The notes under the pieces were generated by a model that was given only the letters and a program-made list of their open reading frames with translations, did no database searches and was not told the DNA's origin. Positions 10,507 through 20,700 of a stretch of DNA of 62,161 nucleotides are shown here, piece by piece (the stretch's first letter is position 1; the number at the start of each line of letters is the position of its first letter). The DNA comes from Chitinophagales bacterium (lineage in GTDB: Bacteria; Bacteroidota; Bacteroidia; Chitinophagales; Chitinophagaceae). Made by a program: the position numbers and the translations under genes. The DNA is taken from NCBI GenBank assembly GCA_015654695.1, contig JAATGJ010000015.1, positions 1 to 62,161 of the forward strand. Direction: 5' to 3'.

Positions 10507-13500
10507 ATGAAGAACATAACTGCCATTTGCTGCCATTTCATTTGGGCTGTCTTACCGCTCCTTTTCATTAGCGCCTGTAATACAAAAAAAAATATCCCTT
10601 TTCCCGGAGATGGATCCGGCTCCGTACAACCAGTCACCAGGCCATTTACATACAGTGAATCACAACCCTTAAAATGGAAAGATATCAACCCTGACAGCAT
10701 AAAGCCACCCACATCTATCCCTATAGATCTTGACAAGCTTCCTTCGAAACCCTTTACCGTTAATGATTTTAAGCCACTGAAAAATCCCATCCGGCAAATA
10801 AAATTAGACTGGGACAATATCCCGGACAGCGCCATTAACCTGGATACTATTACTGAAAGACCATTCAGGCTGAAGAAGTCACTACTGCCCAAACCTGTAA
10901 TAATAAAAGCAGGCATGCCTAAATTAATCCCTAATACCACCTCGGGTATTCTTCAGTTTGCAGAAGAGGAAGGCCTGCCCGGCCTGGAAGTTTCCGCTTC
11001 GCTGGTAGATAAAAACGGTATGATTTGGCTGGCTACCAATAATGGTCTCTGCAGGTACACCGGGGATTATATTTATTCCTACCACTTTTTAAATAAAACA
11101 CCAATCGGATCTGACTATGCTATTACCCGAATGACAGCAGACAAGACGGGAAGAATATGGTTAGCTACCGCAGGAGATGGCGTATATGTGCTGGATATTG
11201 ATAACGGGTTGGTATTACACGACCGGTCAAAGCTCTTCGGAGCAGCTATTATTTGCGACCACGCAGGCAATATATGGTTAGCCTGTTTTAATGATGCCCT
11301 CTATGTTATTAACCCCGGAAAGGGAACGATAAAAAACACCGCCCCGGGCACGGAAAGAAAACAGGAAAATTTAGTGTACAGTGTTATAGAAGACCGGTAC
11401 CATAATATCTGGACCGGTAATCCAGACCGCATTGGCATTATTGACAGCAGCAGGAAAAAAATGAAAAGGCTGACTAAAAACGAAGGCCTCAACATTTCGT
11501 TTGCTGTTGAATTTTTTGAAGATAGCCGGGGCGATATGTGGATAGGCAATTTGACAAGAGGATTAAATTTTATTTCATTGAAAAATAAAACACTCAGCAA
11601 AATTGATACTTATAATGGGTTTAAGGGCGGGGCTGTAAAATATACGGAAGACCGCGAGGGGCAGATATGGATCGCCAGGAGAGATACTTTTTATATTCTT
11701 AATAAACAAAGGACCGCTATCAAAAATATAGTTACAAATGTCAGAATGATCGATCAATTTTATATAGGAACCTCATTAACCGATCAGCAAGGCAATATCT
11801 GGGTAGGTTCTGTGGACAAAGGTATGATCATCATAGATCCGCAAGGCCCGCTACCGGAACACCTGGATACTAAAAATGGATTAATTGATAATAATGTGTG
11901 GGGTATCCTGGAAGATAAAGACAAAAAAATCTGGATAGGAACCTATAATGGCATTAATATATACGACCCGCAAAAAGACCAGCTCCGGGTACTGGGAACG
12001 GACCAGGGACTCGGCAACAACAGGATTAGAAGGATAATGGAATTTGACGGGAATGAAATACTCGCCACTACACAAACAGGTTTCTCCATTATCAACCGTG
12101 ACAAAAAAAGTTTAACCAATTATGGCAGAGAACAGGGCTTAGCAGGTTATTATCTGACGAAAGCGTTAAAGGATGACTCAAACCGGGTATGGCTGAATGG
12201 ATTCCAGGGAATACTGATTTATGATATGGCTAAAAACACGCAACAGTTGCTGGACAGATCCACCGGCCTGTTATCAAACCTGGTCTGGGATATGGTAGCA
12301 GACCGGCATGGCAATATCTGGGCCGGTTCAGATAGCGGCATCTGCGTCATCAACCCGGTTACTAATACTATCAAATACCTGCGGGAAAGCGAAGGTCTTT
12401 GTAATAATATAGTGCAAAAAATGGTAGTGCGTGACAACGGTGAAATATGGATAGCTACGCAAAAAGGTATTTCAGTGGTAAACGCTGATAAAAACACTAT
12501 TACAAACCTTACCGTCAGCGAAGGGTTGGTGCCGGAAATAATTTTCGATCTGCTGGAACAAAATAATAAAATGTATGCCGGGTCCGTTGATGGACTCATT
12601 GTTATAACACAACCCGACACCTCCGGTAATACTGGAAAGAAAAATACTAAATGGAGTTTCATCAATTATGGTAAAAGACAGGGATTCCCTTTCAACGATT
12701 ATAATCAGAACACCGGAACAGCCACTACAAACGGGCAGACCTGGTGGGGAGTAACCCCGGTTCTTACCGTTGTGACACAACCGGTAGCAACGGATTCTAT
12801 TGCACCCCGGGTATATATCACCGGTATCAATATCATGGATGAGTCCCCCCTCTTTTCATCACGATCAGCATTAAGCGAACAATTAAATACAGGCGATACC
12901 TTATGGTATGAGGCCGGAAAGAAGTATTATTTGAAAAATACTTTACCCAAAGACTCTGGCTATCTCAGCAATAAAAAAATCAGGTGGGACAGCCTTACCT
13001 TTCCTTTTCAAATACCTGCCGGGTTAGTAATGCCTTATGATCAGAATTCCCTTCACTTTTCTTTTACCAATAATGACATTAAAGGAAGGGATAAAATTGT
13101 TTACCGCTATATACTGCAGGGCGCCGATAAAAAATGGAGTGATGCCTCAGACAAAACAACCACTAAAAATTATTACAACCTGTCTCCTGGTAAATACATC
13201 TTCAAAGTATCCGCAAGGGGTTTTAACGGGTTATGGAGCAATCCCGGGGAATTAAGTTTTACCATTACTCCACCCTGGTGGAAAACATGGTGGGCCTATC
13301 TTTTATATATAGCTGTTTTTAGCGGGCTGGTCTGGCTTATTGTACAATACCGCTCCCGCTGGTTACAAAAAGAAAACCGTGTGCTGGAGGAAAAAGTCGT
13401 CCACCGTACAGCGCAGTTGCACAAATCTATAGAAGAACTTAAAGCGGCCCAGTCACAACTTATCCAATCAGAGAAAATGGCATCACTGGGAGAGCTTACC

Positions 13501-14232
13501 GCCGGCATCGCCCATGAGATTCAAAACCCTTTAAATTTCGTCAATAATTTTTCAGAGGTAAACAAAGAATTGCTGGTGGAAATGAAAGATGAAATGGATA
13601 AAGGAAATTCAGATGACGCAAAAGCTATTGCCAATGATGTAATAGATAATGAAGAAAAAATAAACCATCACGGCAGAAGAGCCGATGCCATTGTAAAAGG
13701 CATGTTGCAGCACAGCCGAAACAGTAGTGGCGTAAAAGAACCCACCAATATAAATGCTTTGGCGGATGAATATTTGCGGCTCGCTTATCACGGTTTAAGG
13801 GCGAAAGACAAATCGTTCAATGCCACTATGAAAACGGATTTTGATGAAAGCATTGGAAACATCAATATCATTCCGCAGGATATTGGGCGGGTGATCCTGA
13901 ATTTAATCAACAATGGGTTTTATGCGGCCTCCCAGCCCTCTAAGGGAGGGTTCTCAGACTCTGATAAAAATAATAACCCTGCTATTTGGGTAACCACAAA
14001 AAAAATGGAGGATAAAGTTTTAATTTCTGTTCGGGATAATGGACCCGGAATACCACAAAAAGTATTGGATAAAGTTTTCCAGCCATTCTTCACCACTAAA
14101 CCAACGGGACAGGGAACGGGGCTGGGTTTATCATTAAGCTATGATATTATAAAAGCGCATGGTGGTGAAATAAACGTGGAGACAAAAGAAGGAGAAGGCA
14201 CCCTGTTTATTATCAAACTTCCCATACCATAA
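10507..14232 (+). CDS. Propeller/Y_Y_Y sensor histidine kinase with lipoprotein signal
   Basis: The N-terminus ends in FISAC at about residue 23, a lipobox, so the mature protein may be both lipid-anchored and membrane-spanning. Residues about 35-145 contain a three-fold repeat (RPFTYSESQPLKW, KPFTVNDFKPLKN, RPFRLKKSLLPKP) with D-S-I/A spacers that I do not recognise; a related region occurs in the propeller kinase at 17797. About 14 propeller repeats follow (about 155-790), then Y_Y_Y (about 850-915), PPWWKTWWAY, membrane helix about 925-945, HisKA with His1003 and HATPase_c. The N-box reads NLINNGF rather than NAF. The loop after it (SQPSKGGFSDSDK, from about residue 1142) is encoded by a small palindromic insertion at 13936-13950. 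It is 5 bp from the next gene. Confidence 0.92.
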   Translation: MKNITAICCHFIWAVLPLLFISACNTKKNIPFPGDGSGSVQPVTRPFTYSESQPLKWKDINPDSIKPPTSIPIDLDKLPSKPFTVNDFKPLKNPIRQIKLDWDNIPDSAINLDTITERPFRLKKSLLPKPVIIKAGMPKLIPNTTSGILQFAEEEGLPGLEVSASLVDKNGMIWLATNNGLCRYTGDYIYSYHFLNKTPIGSDYAITRMTADKTGRIWLATAGDGVYVLDIDNGLVLHDRSKLFGAAIICDHAGNIWLACFNDALYVINPGKGTIKNTAPGTERKQENLVYSVIEDRYHNIWTGNPDRIGIIDSSRKKMKRLTKNEGLNISFAVEFFEDSRGDMWIGNLTRGLNFISLKNKTLSKIDTYNGFKGGAVKYTEDREGQIWIARRDTFYILNKQRTAIKNIVTNVRMIDQFYIGTSLTDQQGNIWVGSVDKGMIIIDPQGPLPEHLDTKNGLIDNNVWGILEDKDKKIWIGTYNGINIYDPQKDQLRVLGTDQGLGNNRIRRIMEFDGNEILATTQTGFSIINRDKKSLTNYGREQGLAGYYLTKALKDDSNRVWLNGFQGILIYDMAKNTQQLLDRSTGLLSNLVWDMVADRHGNIWAGSDSGICVINPVTNTIKYLRESEGLCNNIVQKMVVRDNGEIWIATQKGISVVNADKNTITNLTVSEGLVPEIIFDLLEQNNKMYAGSVDGLIVITQPDTSGNTGKKNTKWSFINYGKRQGFPFNDYNQNTGTATTNGQTWWGVTPVLTVVTQPVATDSIAPRVYITGINIMDESPLFSSRSALSEQLNTGDTLWYEAGKKYYLKNTLPKDSGYLSNKKIRWDSLTFPFQIPAGLVMPYDQNSLHFSFTNNDIKGRDKIVYRYILQGADKKWSDASDKTTTKNYYNLSPGKYIFKVSARGFNGLWSNPGELSFTITPPWWKTWWAYLLYIAVFSGLVWLIVQYRSRWLQKENRVLEEKVVHRTAQLHKSIEELKAAQSQLIQSEKMASLGELTAGIAHEIQNPLNFVNNFSEVNKELLVEMKDEMDKGNSDDAKAIANDVIDNEEKINHHGRRADAIVKGMLQHSRNSSGVKEPTNINALADEYLRLAYHGLRAKDKSFNATMKTDFDESIGNINIIPQDIGRVILNLINNGFYAASQPSKGGFSDSDKNNNPAIWVTTKKMEDKVLISVRDNGPGIPQKVLDKVFQPFFTTKPTGQGTGLGLSLSYDIIKAHGGEINVETKEGEGTLFIIKLPIP

Positions 14233-14237
14233 CCGGC

Positions 14238-16220
14238 ATGATTAAAACATTCATATTCATTATTTTCTTTCTGGGGTGCTGTATCACATGCCCCGGGCAA
14301 GCAGACAGCGCAACACCTCCTGAGATTATTATCCTGAAGCAACAGTTATCCAATGCTGTCAATGATACCAGCCGCATACTGATCATGGCCGATCTGGGTT
14401 ATGTGTACGCATATTTAAACTCCGATTCTTCTTTTTTATATGGCCAGCAGGCTTTAAAAAAATCTGATGAGATCAACTTTCAGAGGGGCCGTGCCAATGC
14501 ATTAGCAGGTTTGGGAAATATGTATTTAAGAGTGGATGATTACGCGAAGGGATTGGAATACCAGTTAAAAGCAATGCAGGTATCGGAGCAATATGGCTTT
14601 GAAAGAGAGAAAGCGATATCCTATATAGAATTGGCTTACACTTATGATGCTTTATCAGATACTTCCAAAGCCCTTGCTTATTATAAACGATCCCGGGATA
14701 TTTATAATAAAATACCATTCGATGTATTTAAAAAAGTAGAAAGCGGAATGGGCCTGGCCCAATTATATATGAAAATCGGCCGCAATGATTCGGCGTTAGC
14801 TATTCTTCAAAACTTATATAATGATCCGGGTAATCCTGCAATGCGACAGGCGATCCTCCAGATTATGGGTGATCTCTATACCAAACTGCAGGATTACCCC
14901 ACCGCATTAAAATGCTTATATGATGCTATCTCACTTGATTTGAAAGGGAATGATTTGTTTTCCCTGGCATGGGCCTTCAACAGTGCAGCTACGCTTTATA
15001 AAAACATTCACCAGGCAGATTCCTGTATTTTTTATGCAAAAAAAAGTCTTTCTATCGCAGAGAAGCTGAATTTAAAAGCACTCCTGGCATCCAACAGCCT
15101 GATGCTGTCCGAGCAATATGAAACGATCAATTCAACTGATGCACTTTACTACCGCAAAATGTATGATGATGCAATTGAAAAAATTTATGGCGCGGATAAA
15201 GTGCTGGCGCTGCAAAAAACACTGGCAGAAGAACAGGAAAGACAGCGACAACTTGAAGCAGGCCGTGTAGCTAGTGAAAATAAACGCAGGCAATATCTTT
15301 TTTGGAGCAGCCTGGGCATTCTCGGATTGATTGCCCTGTTACTTTACCGGAATAATCTGCAGCAAAGAAAGGCAAAGAAAATAGTAGAAGAAAAAAACAA
15401 AGTAATAGAAAAAGCTCTTTCTGATCTGAAATCAACCCAATCCCAGCTTATACAATCAGAAAAAATGGCAAGCCTTGGAGAACTTACGGCAGGCATAGCC
15501 CATGAAATTCAAAACCCGTTGAACTTCGTCAATAATTTTTCAGAAGTAAATAAGGAATTATTGGTGGAAATGAATGGTGAAATTGTAAAAGGGAATTACG
15601 ATGAAGTAAAAGCGATTGCTAAAGATGTTATTGACAATGAAGAAAAAATAAATCATCACGGCAAAAGAGCCGATGCCATTGTAAAAGGCATGTTGCAGCA
15701 CAGCCGCAGCAGCAGTGGGCAAAAAGAATCCACCCATATCAATGCGTTAGCTGATGAATATTTGCGGTTGGCTTATCACGGACTTCGGGCAAAGGATAAA
15801 TCATTTAACGCGACAATGAAAACTGATTTTGATGAAAGTATTGGAAACACCAATATCATTCCGCAGGATATTGGCAGGGCCTTTCTTAATTTAATAACGA
15901 ATGCATTTTATGCGGTAACGGAAAAGAAAAAACAGGCAGGTGATGGATACGAACCAACCATTTCAATGAGTACAAAAATAATAAATGATAAACCCGATGG
16001 CCCCCGGATAGAAGTGCGGGTTGGAGACAATGGAAACGGCATTCCACAAAAAGTATTGGATAAAATTTTTCAACCTTTCTTTACCACCAAACCCACCGGG
16101 CAGGGAACGGGTTTGGGTTTGTCATTAAGTTATGATATTGTAAAAGCGCATGGTGGAGAGTTGAAAGTAGAAACAAAAGAGGGGGAAGGAGCGGAGTTTA
16201 TTATTACTTTGCCTGCCTGA
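14238..16220 (+). CDS. TPR-containing sensor histidine kinase
   Basis: Signal peptide about 1-20 (CCITCPGQA; a lipobox is possible but not clear), TPR-like region about 25-340 with recognisable hairpins (DYAKGLEYQLKAMQ, DSCIFYAKKSL), a basic and acidic helix before the membrane segment (about 352-372), long coiled coil, HisKA with His422 and HATPase_c. The kinase half closely follows the preceding propeller kinase (NKELLVEM, DVIDNEEKINHHG), suggesting the two share a recent common origin or have exchanged sequence. It closes the tight block that started at 5066. Confidence 0.93.
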   Translation: MIKTFIFIIFFLGCCITCPGQADSATPPEIIILKQQLSNAVNDTSRILIMADLGYVYAYLNSDSSFLYGQQALKKSDEINFQRGRANALAGLGNMYLRVDDYAKGLEYQLKAMQVSEQYGFEREKAISYIELAYTYDALSDTSKALAYYKRSRDIYNKIPFDVFKKVESGMGLAQLYMKIGRNDSALAILQNLYNDPGNPAMRQAILQIMGDLYTKLQDYPTALKCLYDAISLDLKGNDLFSLAWAFNSAATLYKNIHQADSCIFYAKKSLSIAEKLNLKALLASNSLMLSEQYETINSTDALYYRKMYDDAIEKIYGADKVLALQKTLAEEQERQRQLEAGRVASENKRRQYLFWSSLGILGLIALLLYRNNLQQRKAKKIVEEKNKVIEKALSDLKSTQSQLIQSEKMASLGELTAGIAHEIQNPLNFVNNFSEVNKELLVEMNGEIVKGNYDEVKAIAKDVIDNEEKINHHGKRADAIVKGMLQHSRSSSGQKESTHINALADEYLRLAYHGLRAKDKSFNATMKTDFDESIGNTNIIPQDIGRAFLNLITNAFYAVTEKKKQAGDGYEPTISMSTKIINDKPDGPRIEVRVGDNGNGIPQKVLDKIFQPFFTTKPTGQGTGLGLSLSYDIVKAHGGELKVETKEGEGAEFIITLPA

Positions 16221-16312
16221 TGAAATAGTATGTGGAAAATAAATTAAGGTCGTAAAGATTGCCATATATTGTTTCCATCAGTTATTGTATCACCTGGTTA
16301 GAACAGCGTATT

Positions 16313-17695
16313 ATGTTCCTGGAGTTTATATTACTTATTATTCTTTTTCGCTTCCTCAGAAAAAACCTGCAGGCAACAGGCCTGGCGCCTCAATGGGACA
16401 GGTTTCTTTTTGGTGGTATGCTTGTGTCCATCGCTTTTTTAGTGATGGATACAACTGTGCATGCCAGCAGGCCGGTGTTATTCTGGGTGGCGCAGGCGAT
16501 GTTTTTTACACTTATTTATTTAGCCTATTATAAAAAGGAATTTCTTCCGGCCAGGCCGGTTATTTACGCGGTTTTACCACTTATAGCCGTTTCTTTTATC
16601 AGCAGGCTGGTGCGGATAATTGATAGTACGTTTCATGAAAAATGGGACAACGTTTTTGATACAGCCATTTTTTTTGCCATAATATGGATGGTGGCCATGC
16701 TTATTATGAATACCAGGCAACGAAAGGCGCTGGAAAAAGAACGGCTAAAGACACTCGAAAAGGAAAAGGAAATCAAAGTGACCGAGACATTAAAAGCCGC
16801 CCTGGAAGTACAGGTTACAGAACGCACAGCCGCGCTCACCCTGCAGAAGGAAGAACTGCAACGGACATTGGATGAACTAAAATCCACCCAAACCCAGCTC
16901 ATACACTCTGAAAAAATGGCTTCACTCGGTGAACTCACCGCAGGTATTGCCCATGAAATACAAAACCCGTTAAACTTCGTCAATAATTTTTCGGAAGTAA
17001 ATAAAGAATTGCTGGTAGAAATGAAAGAGGAGATGGACAAAGGAAATCTTGAAGATGCAAAAGCCCTGGCAAATGATATAATAGATAATGAGGAAAAAAT
17101 AAATCACCATGGCAAAAGGGCCGATGCTATTGTAAAAGGGATGCTGCAGCATAGCCGGAGCAGCAGTGGTGTAAAAGAACCAACGGATATCAATGCATTA
17201 GCTGATGAATATCTGAGATTAGCTTATCATGGTTTGCGGGCAAAAGACAAATCATTCAATGCAACCATGAAAACAGATTTTGATGAAACGATTGGTAACA
17301 TCAATATCATTCCGCAGGATATGGGAAGGGTGATTCTCAATTTAATAACTAATGCGTTTTATGCAGTCTCTATGCCCTCTCCCGAAAAGATCGGGACAGG
17401 CGCCGAAGCGGGATTCCGGGACCCTGACTATAAACACAGTCCTACTATTTGGGTGAGCACAAAAAAGACAGGCAACAAAATTTTTATTACTGTAAAAGAT
17501 AATGGCCCGGGAATACCAAAAAAAATACTGGACAAAATATTTCAACCCTTCTTTACTACCAAACCCACCGGGCAGGGAACGGGTTTGGGTTTATCGCTGA
17601 GTTATGATATTGTAAAAGCACATGGCGGTGAGTTGAAAGTAAATACCAAAGAAGGAGAAGGAAGTGAATTTATTATTTTATTACCTGTTGTCTGA
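16313..17695 (+). CDS. Membrane sensor histidine kinase with short multi-pass sensor
   Basis: Unlike its neighbours it has no periplasmic domain: about four hydrophobic segments (about 1-140; FILLIILFRF, LVSIAFLVM, AMFFTLIYLAYY, AIFFAIIWMVAML) lead into a long coiled coil, HisKA with His214 and HATPase_c with NLITNAF, DNGPG and GTGLGL. A membrane or lipid-borne signal, or a partner protein, is therefore likely; this is inference. I take the ATG at 16313 as start; an in-frame TTG at 16259 directly after a stop would add 18 residues. The loop from about residue 353 (SMPSPEKIGTGAEAG) is encoded by a palindrome TCCCGA/TCGGGA at 17380-17396. 92 bp separate it from the previous stop. Confidence 0.9.
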   Translation: MFLEFILLIILFRFLRKNLQATGLAPQWDRFLFGGMLVSIAFLVMDTTVHASRPVLFWVAQAMFFTLIYLAYYKKEFLPARPVIYAVLPLIAVSFISRLVRIIDSTFHEKWDNVFDTAIFFAIIWMVAMLIMNTRQRKALEKERLKTLEKEKEIKVTETLKAALEVQVTERTAALTLQKEELQRTLDELKSTQTQLIHSEKMASLGELTAGIAHEIQNPLNFVNNFSEVNKELLVEMKEEMDKGNLEDAKALANDIIDNEEKINHHGKRADAIVKGMLQHSRSSSGVKEPTDINALADEYLRLAYHGLRAKDKSFNATMKTDFDETIGNINIIPQDMGRVILNLITNAFYAVSMPSPEKIGTGAEAGFRDPDYKHSPTIWVSTKKTGNKIFITVKDNGPGIPKKILDKIFQPFFTTKPTGQGTGLGLSLSYDIVKAHGGELKVNTKEGEGSEFIILLPVV

Positions 17696-17796
17696 ATCAC
17701 GCAGGAACGGCATTTACTATTGAATTACCTAAAAATAATTAATCGGATTTCGTTTTTTAATAAATCAATCCTGAAATAGAATCAGTATTTTTAGCC

Positions 17797-20700
17797 ATGC
17801 CAACCACGACCGTTCACCATCGTAACATATCTGTGTTTTTGGGGGTTATGCTATTGTGTTTTATTGGTTGCAAAAACTCCCATGATACTGTTCCTTTTCC
17901 TGCAGCAGAAAGTGAAATTGACCAACCGTTGACCAAACCATTTAGATTCAGCGAAGCGCAAACTATAGAATGGGTTGTCACCGATACCGACAGTATAAAG
18001 AGTTTACCTGAAAGGAGATTTGATTTTAATAAGCTTCCCTCAAAACCATTTGATATCGGGGAACCGCAGCCGCTGTTTAAACCGGTTGATCAGCAAAAAT
18101 TCGACTGGAACAGTTTATCAGACACAGTATTTAACCCGGATAAATTCCCCACGCAAAAACTAAAATTCAAAACCACCCTGCTCGGTGCTCCTAAAATCAC
18201 CAAAGCCGGTTTACCTGCTTTAAAAGCAGGCACTGCCCGCGGTATCATGGAAGCAGGCAATGGCCTGGGCCTGCCCGGCAACGGAAGATGTTTTTTACAG
18301 GATAAATACGGAATGTTCTGGATAGGAACAGACAAAGGACTTTGCCGCTATGATGGAGAAAATATGGAAGTGTATTCCACCGCACAAGGTTTAACAGATG
18401 CTAATATTTATGCGATAACAGAAGATAAGAAAGAACAGATTTGGATTGGCACGGGTAACGGCGAGATCTACACCCTCAACAGGAAGGCAGGTTTATTGAA
18501 ACAGGTAATAGATACTTTCAGGCACGGAACGATCGCAACGATGATAACTGATAAAAAAGGCCAAATATGGTTGGCGCGGATCGGTTCGGCCGTATATACC
18601 ATCAATGAGGAAAAAGAAACGATTAAACAGTTTGGCCCCGCTGAAGGGCTTTCTCATCTTTTTGTAGTGGAAATGATGCAGGACAAACAAGGTCTTATAT
18701 GGATCGGCTCAAGCAACGGTATCAATGTGATCGATCCGGAAGCCGGTATCAATAAAAGAATAAAAAAAAGCGATGGGTTAAGCACCAGTACGAATGTTGG
18801 CCTATTACAGGATAAGCTTGGCAGAATATGGGTCGGCGGCGACAGCGGTGTAAACATTATTAATACCACAGAAAAAACAATAAGAAAAATAGGAAGAGAG
18901 CAGGGATTGGGAGTTCCTGCTATAGCAGCTTTGGCACAGGATAAAGAAGGAAAAATATGGATGAGCACCCAGACAGGGCTTGTTTATTTTTTTGATGAAG
19001 AAAACAGCCTGCTTGAAAAAATGAATGTCGCTCCCGGTTTGAATAACATCATTTATAGCCTTTTTGTAAATAATGAAGGGCAAATATGGATGGGTACCAC
19101 AGTAGGAGGATGTTACTTTATTGATCCACGTCATGGCAGGCCCGGAAACTTCACTAAAGCCGACGGACTTGGCGACAACAATGTTTGGGCTTTGCTGGAA
19201 GATACAAAGGGGTTGGTCTGGATGGGAACATATAACGGAATAGACGTTTATAACCCGGCTAAAAAAACTATTAAACATATCGGCAAAGAACAGGGCTTAT
19301 ATGAAAGAAACTCTCACTTATTACAGGACAGCAAAGGACAAATCTGGTCTTGTGGAAGCGCATTTGGCATAAGTATTATTGATATAGAAAAAGGAACCAT
19401 CAAATATTTGAGCAAAGCCCAGGGCTTGGGAAATAATAACTGCGCTTGCCTGCTGGAAGATAATAAAGGGCAAATATGGGTAAGCAGCGGTGACGGTGAA
19501 GTGCGGGTAATTTCCCTGGAAAATAAAATGATAAAGAAATTTAAAGATTTGCCTGGTGCGAAAGGTGACAACCCGATTTTTTCATTGAGGAAAGACAGTA
19601 AAGGGCGGGTATGGGTAGGCAGTTTGGGAGACGGTGCTTATTTAATAGATGCTGATGGAAAAACAATAAAACGCCTGGATGCTGCACAGGGTTTAATAGG
19701 CAATGAAATTACCACTTTTACGGATGGGAAAGATGGTAAAATGTGGATTGGCACAACAAAAGGAATAGAGGTGGCCGATCTTGAGAATAATACGCTTACC
19801 ACTTTCACTACCAATGAAGGACTGGCAGCTCCGGGCGTATGGACACTGAATGAAATAAACGGTAGAATATATGCAGGAACGTCTAACGGGTTAACCATCC
19901 TTACTCCTGCACAAAAAGAAAATGATCAAAAACCAATATGGAACGCTGCTACTTACGGTAAAGCACAGGGGTTAACGCATGTTGACTTTGCTGAAAATAG
20001 TTCAATGGTTTTTAAAAACCAGTTATGGGCAGGTGTAGACAACCAGATACTTAATGTTTTTAATGAGCCTAAGCCAGATACGGTTATTCCATCTCCTTTT
20101 ATTACTGGTATTAATATCCTGGATAAGGTACAGGCTTTTGCTGACAGGCCTTTCATCGAAAATGAAATAAAGAACATTGACACTGTTTGGAAAACCGAAA
20201 AGGATTCTTTCTATTTAAATGAGCAATTACCAAAAGACACCGGCTACCTGCAAAAAAACGAAATTAGCTGGGACAGTACCAGTGGCCCTTACCTGTTGCC
20301 AGTGAACCTTCGTCTGCCCTATCATCAAAATTATCTCAGTTTCACTTTTACAGGGAACCATCTCAGCAATCCTGATAAAGCTCTCTATCGTTATATACTG
20401 GAAGGCATTGATAAAAACTGGAGTCCCGTTTCCGAAAAAAATTTTAGTGAAAATTACCGCGATCTCCCACCGGGTAATTACACATTCAAAGTATCCAGTC
20501 AAGGAATGAATGGTTTGTGGAGTGCGCCTGCAGAATTTAGTTTTACCATTACTCCACCCTGGTGGAAAACATGGTGGGCCTATCTCTTTTATGTCGCTGC
20601 CGTGATAGCCATTATCAGTGTTTACATAAGATACCGTTCGGGAGCCCTGAAAAAACACAACCAGCTGCTGGAAGAAAAAGTAATGAGCCGTACAAATGAA

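Noticed and set aside
10464-10940. 158-codon minus-strand ORF opposite the kinase at 10507
   Set aside because: Antisense to a strongly supported coding region; hydrophobic runs are a by-product of the plus-strand codons.
12219-12665. 148-codon minus-strand ORF opposite the propeller region
   Set aside because: Mirror of the regular GxxWxG propeller codons; no start context or homology-like motif.
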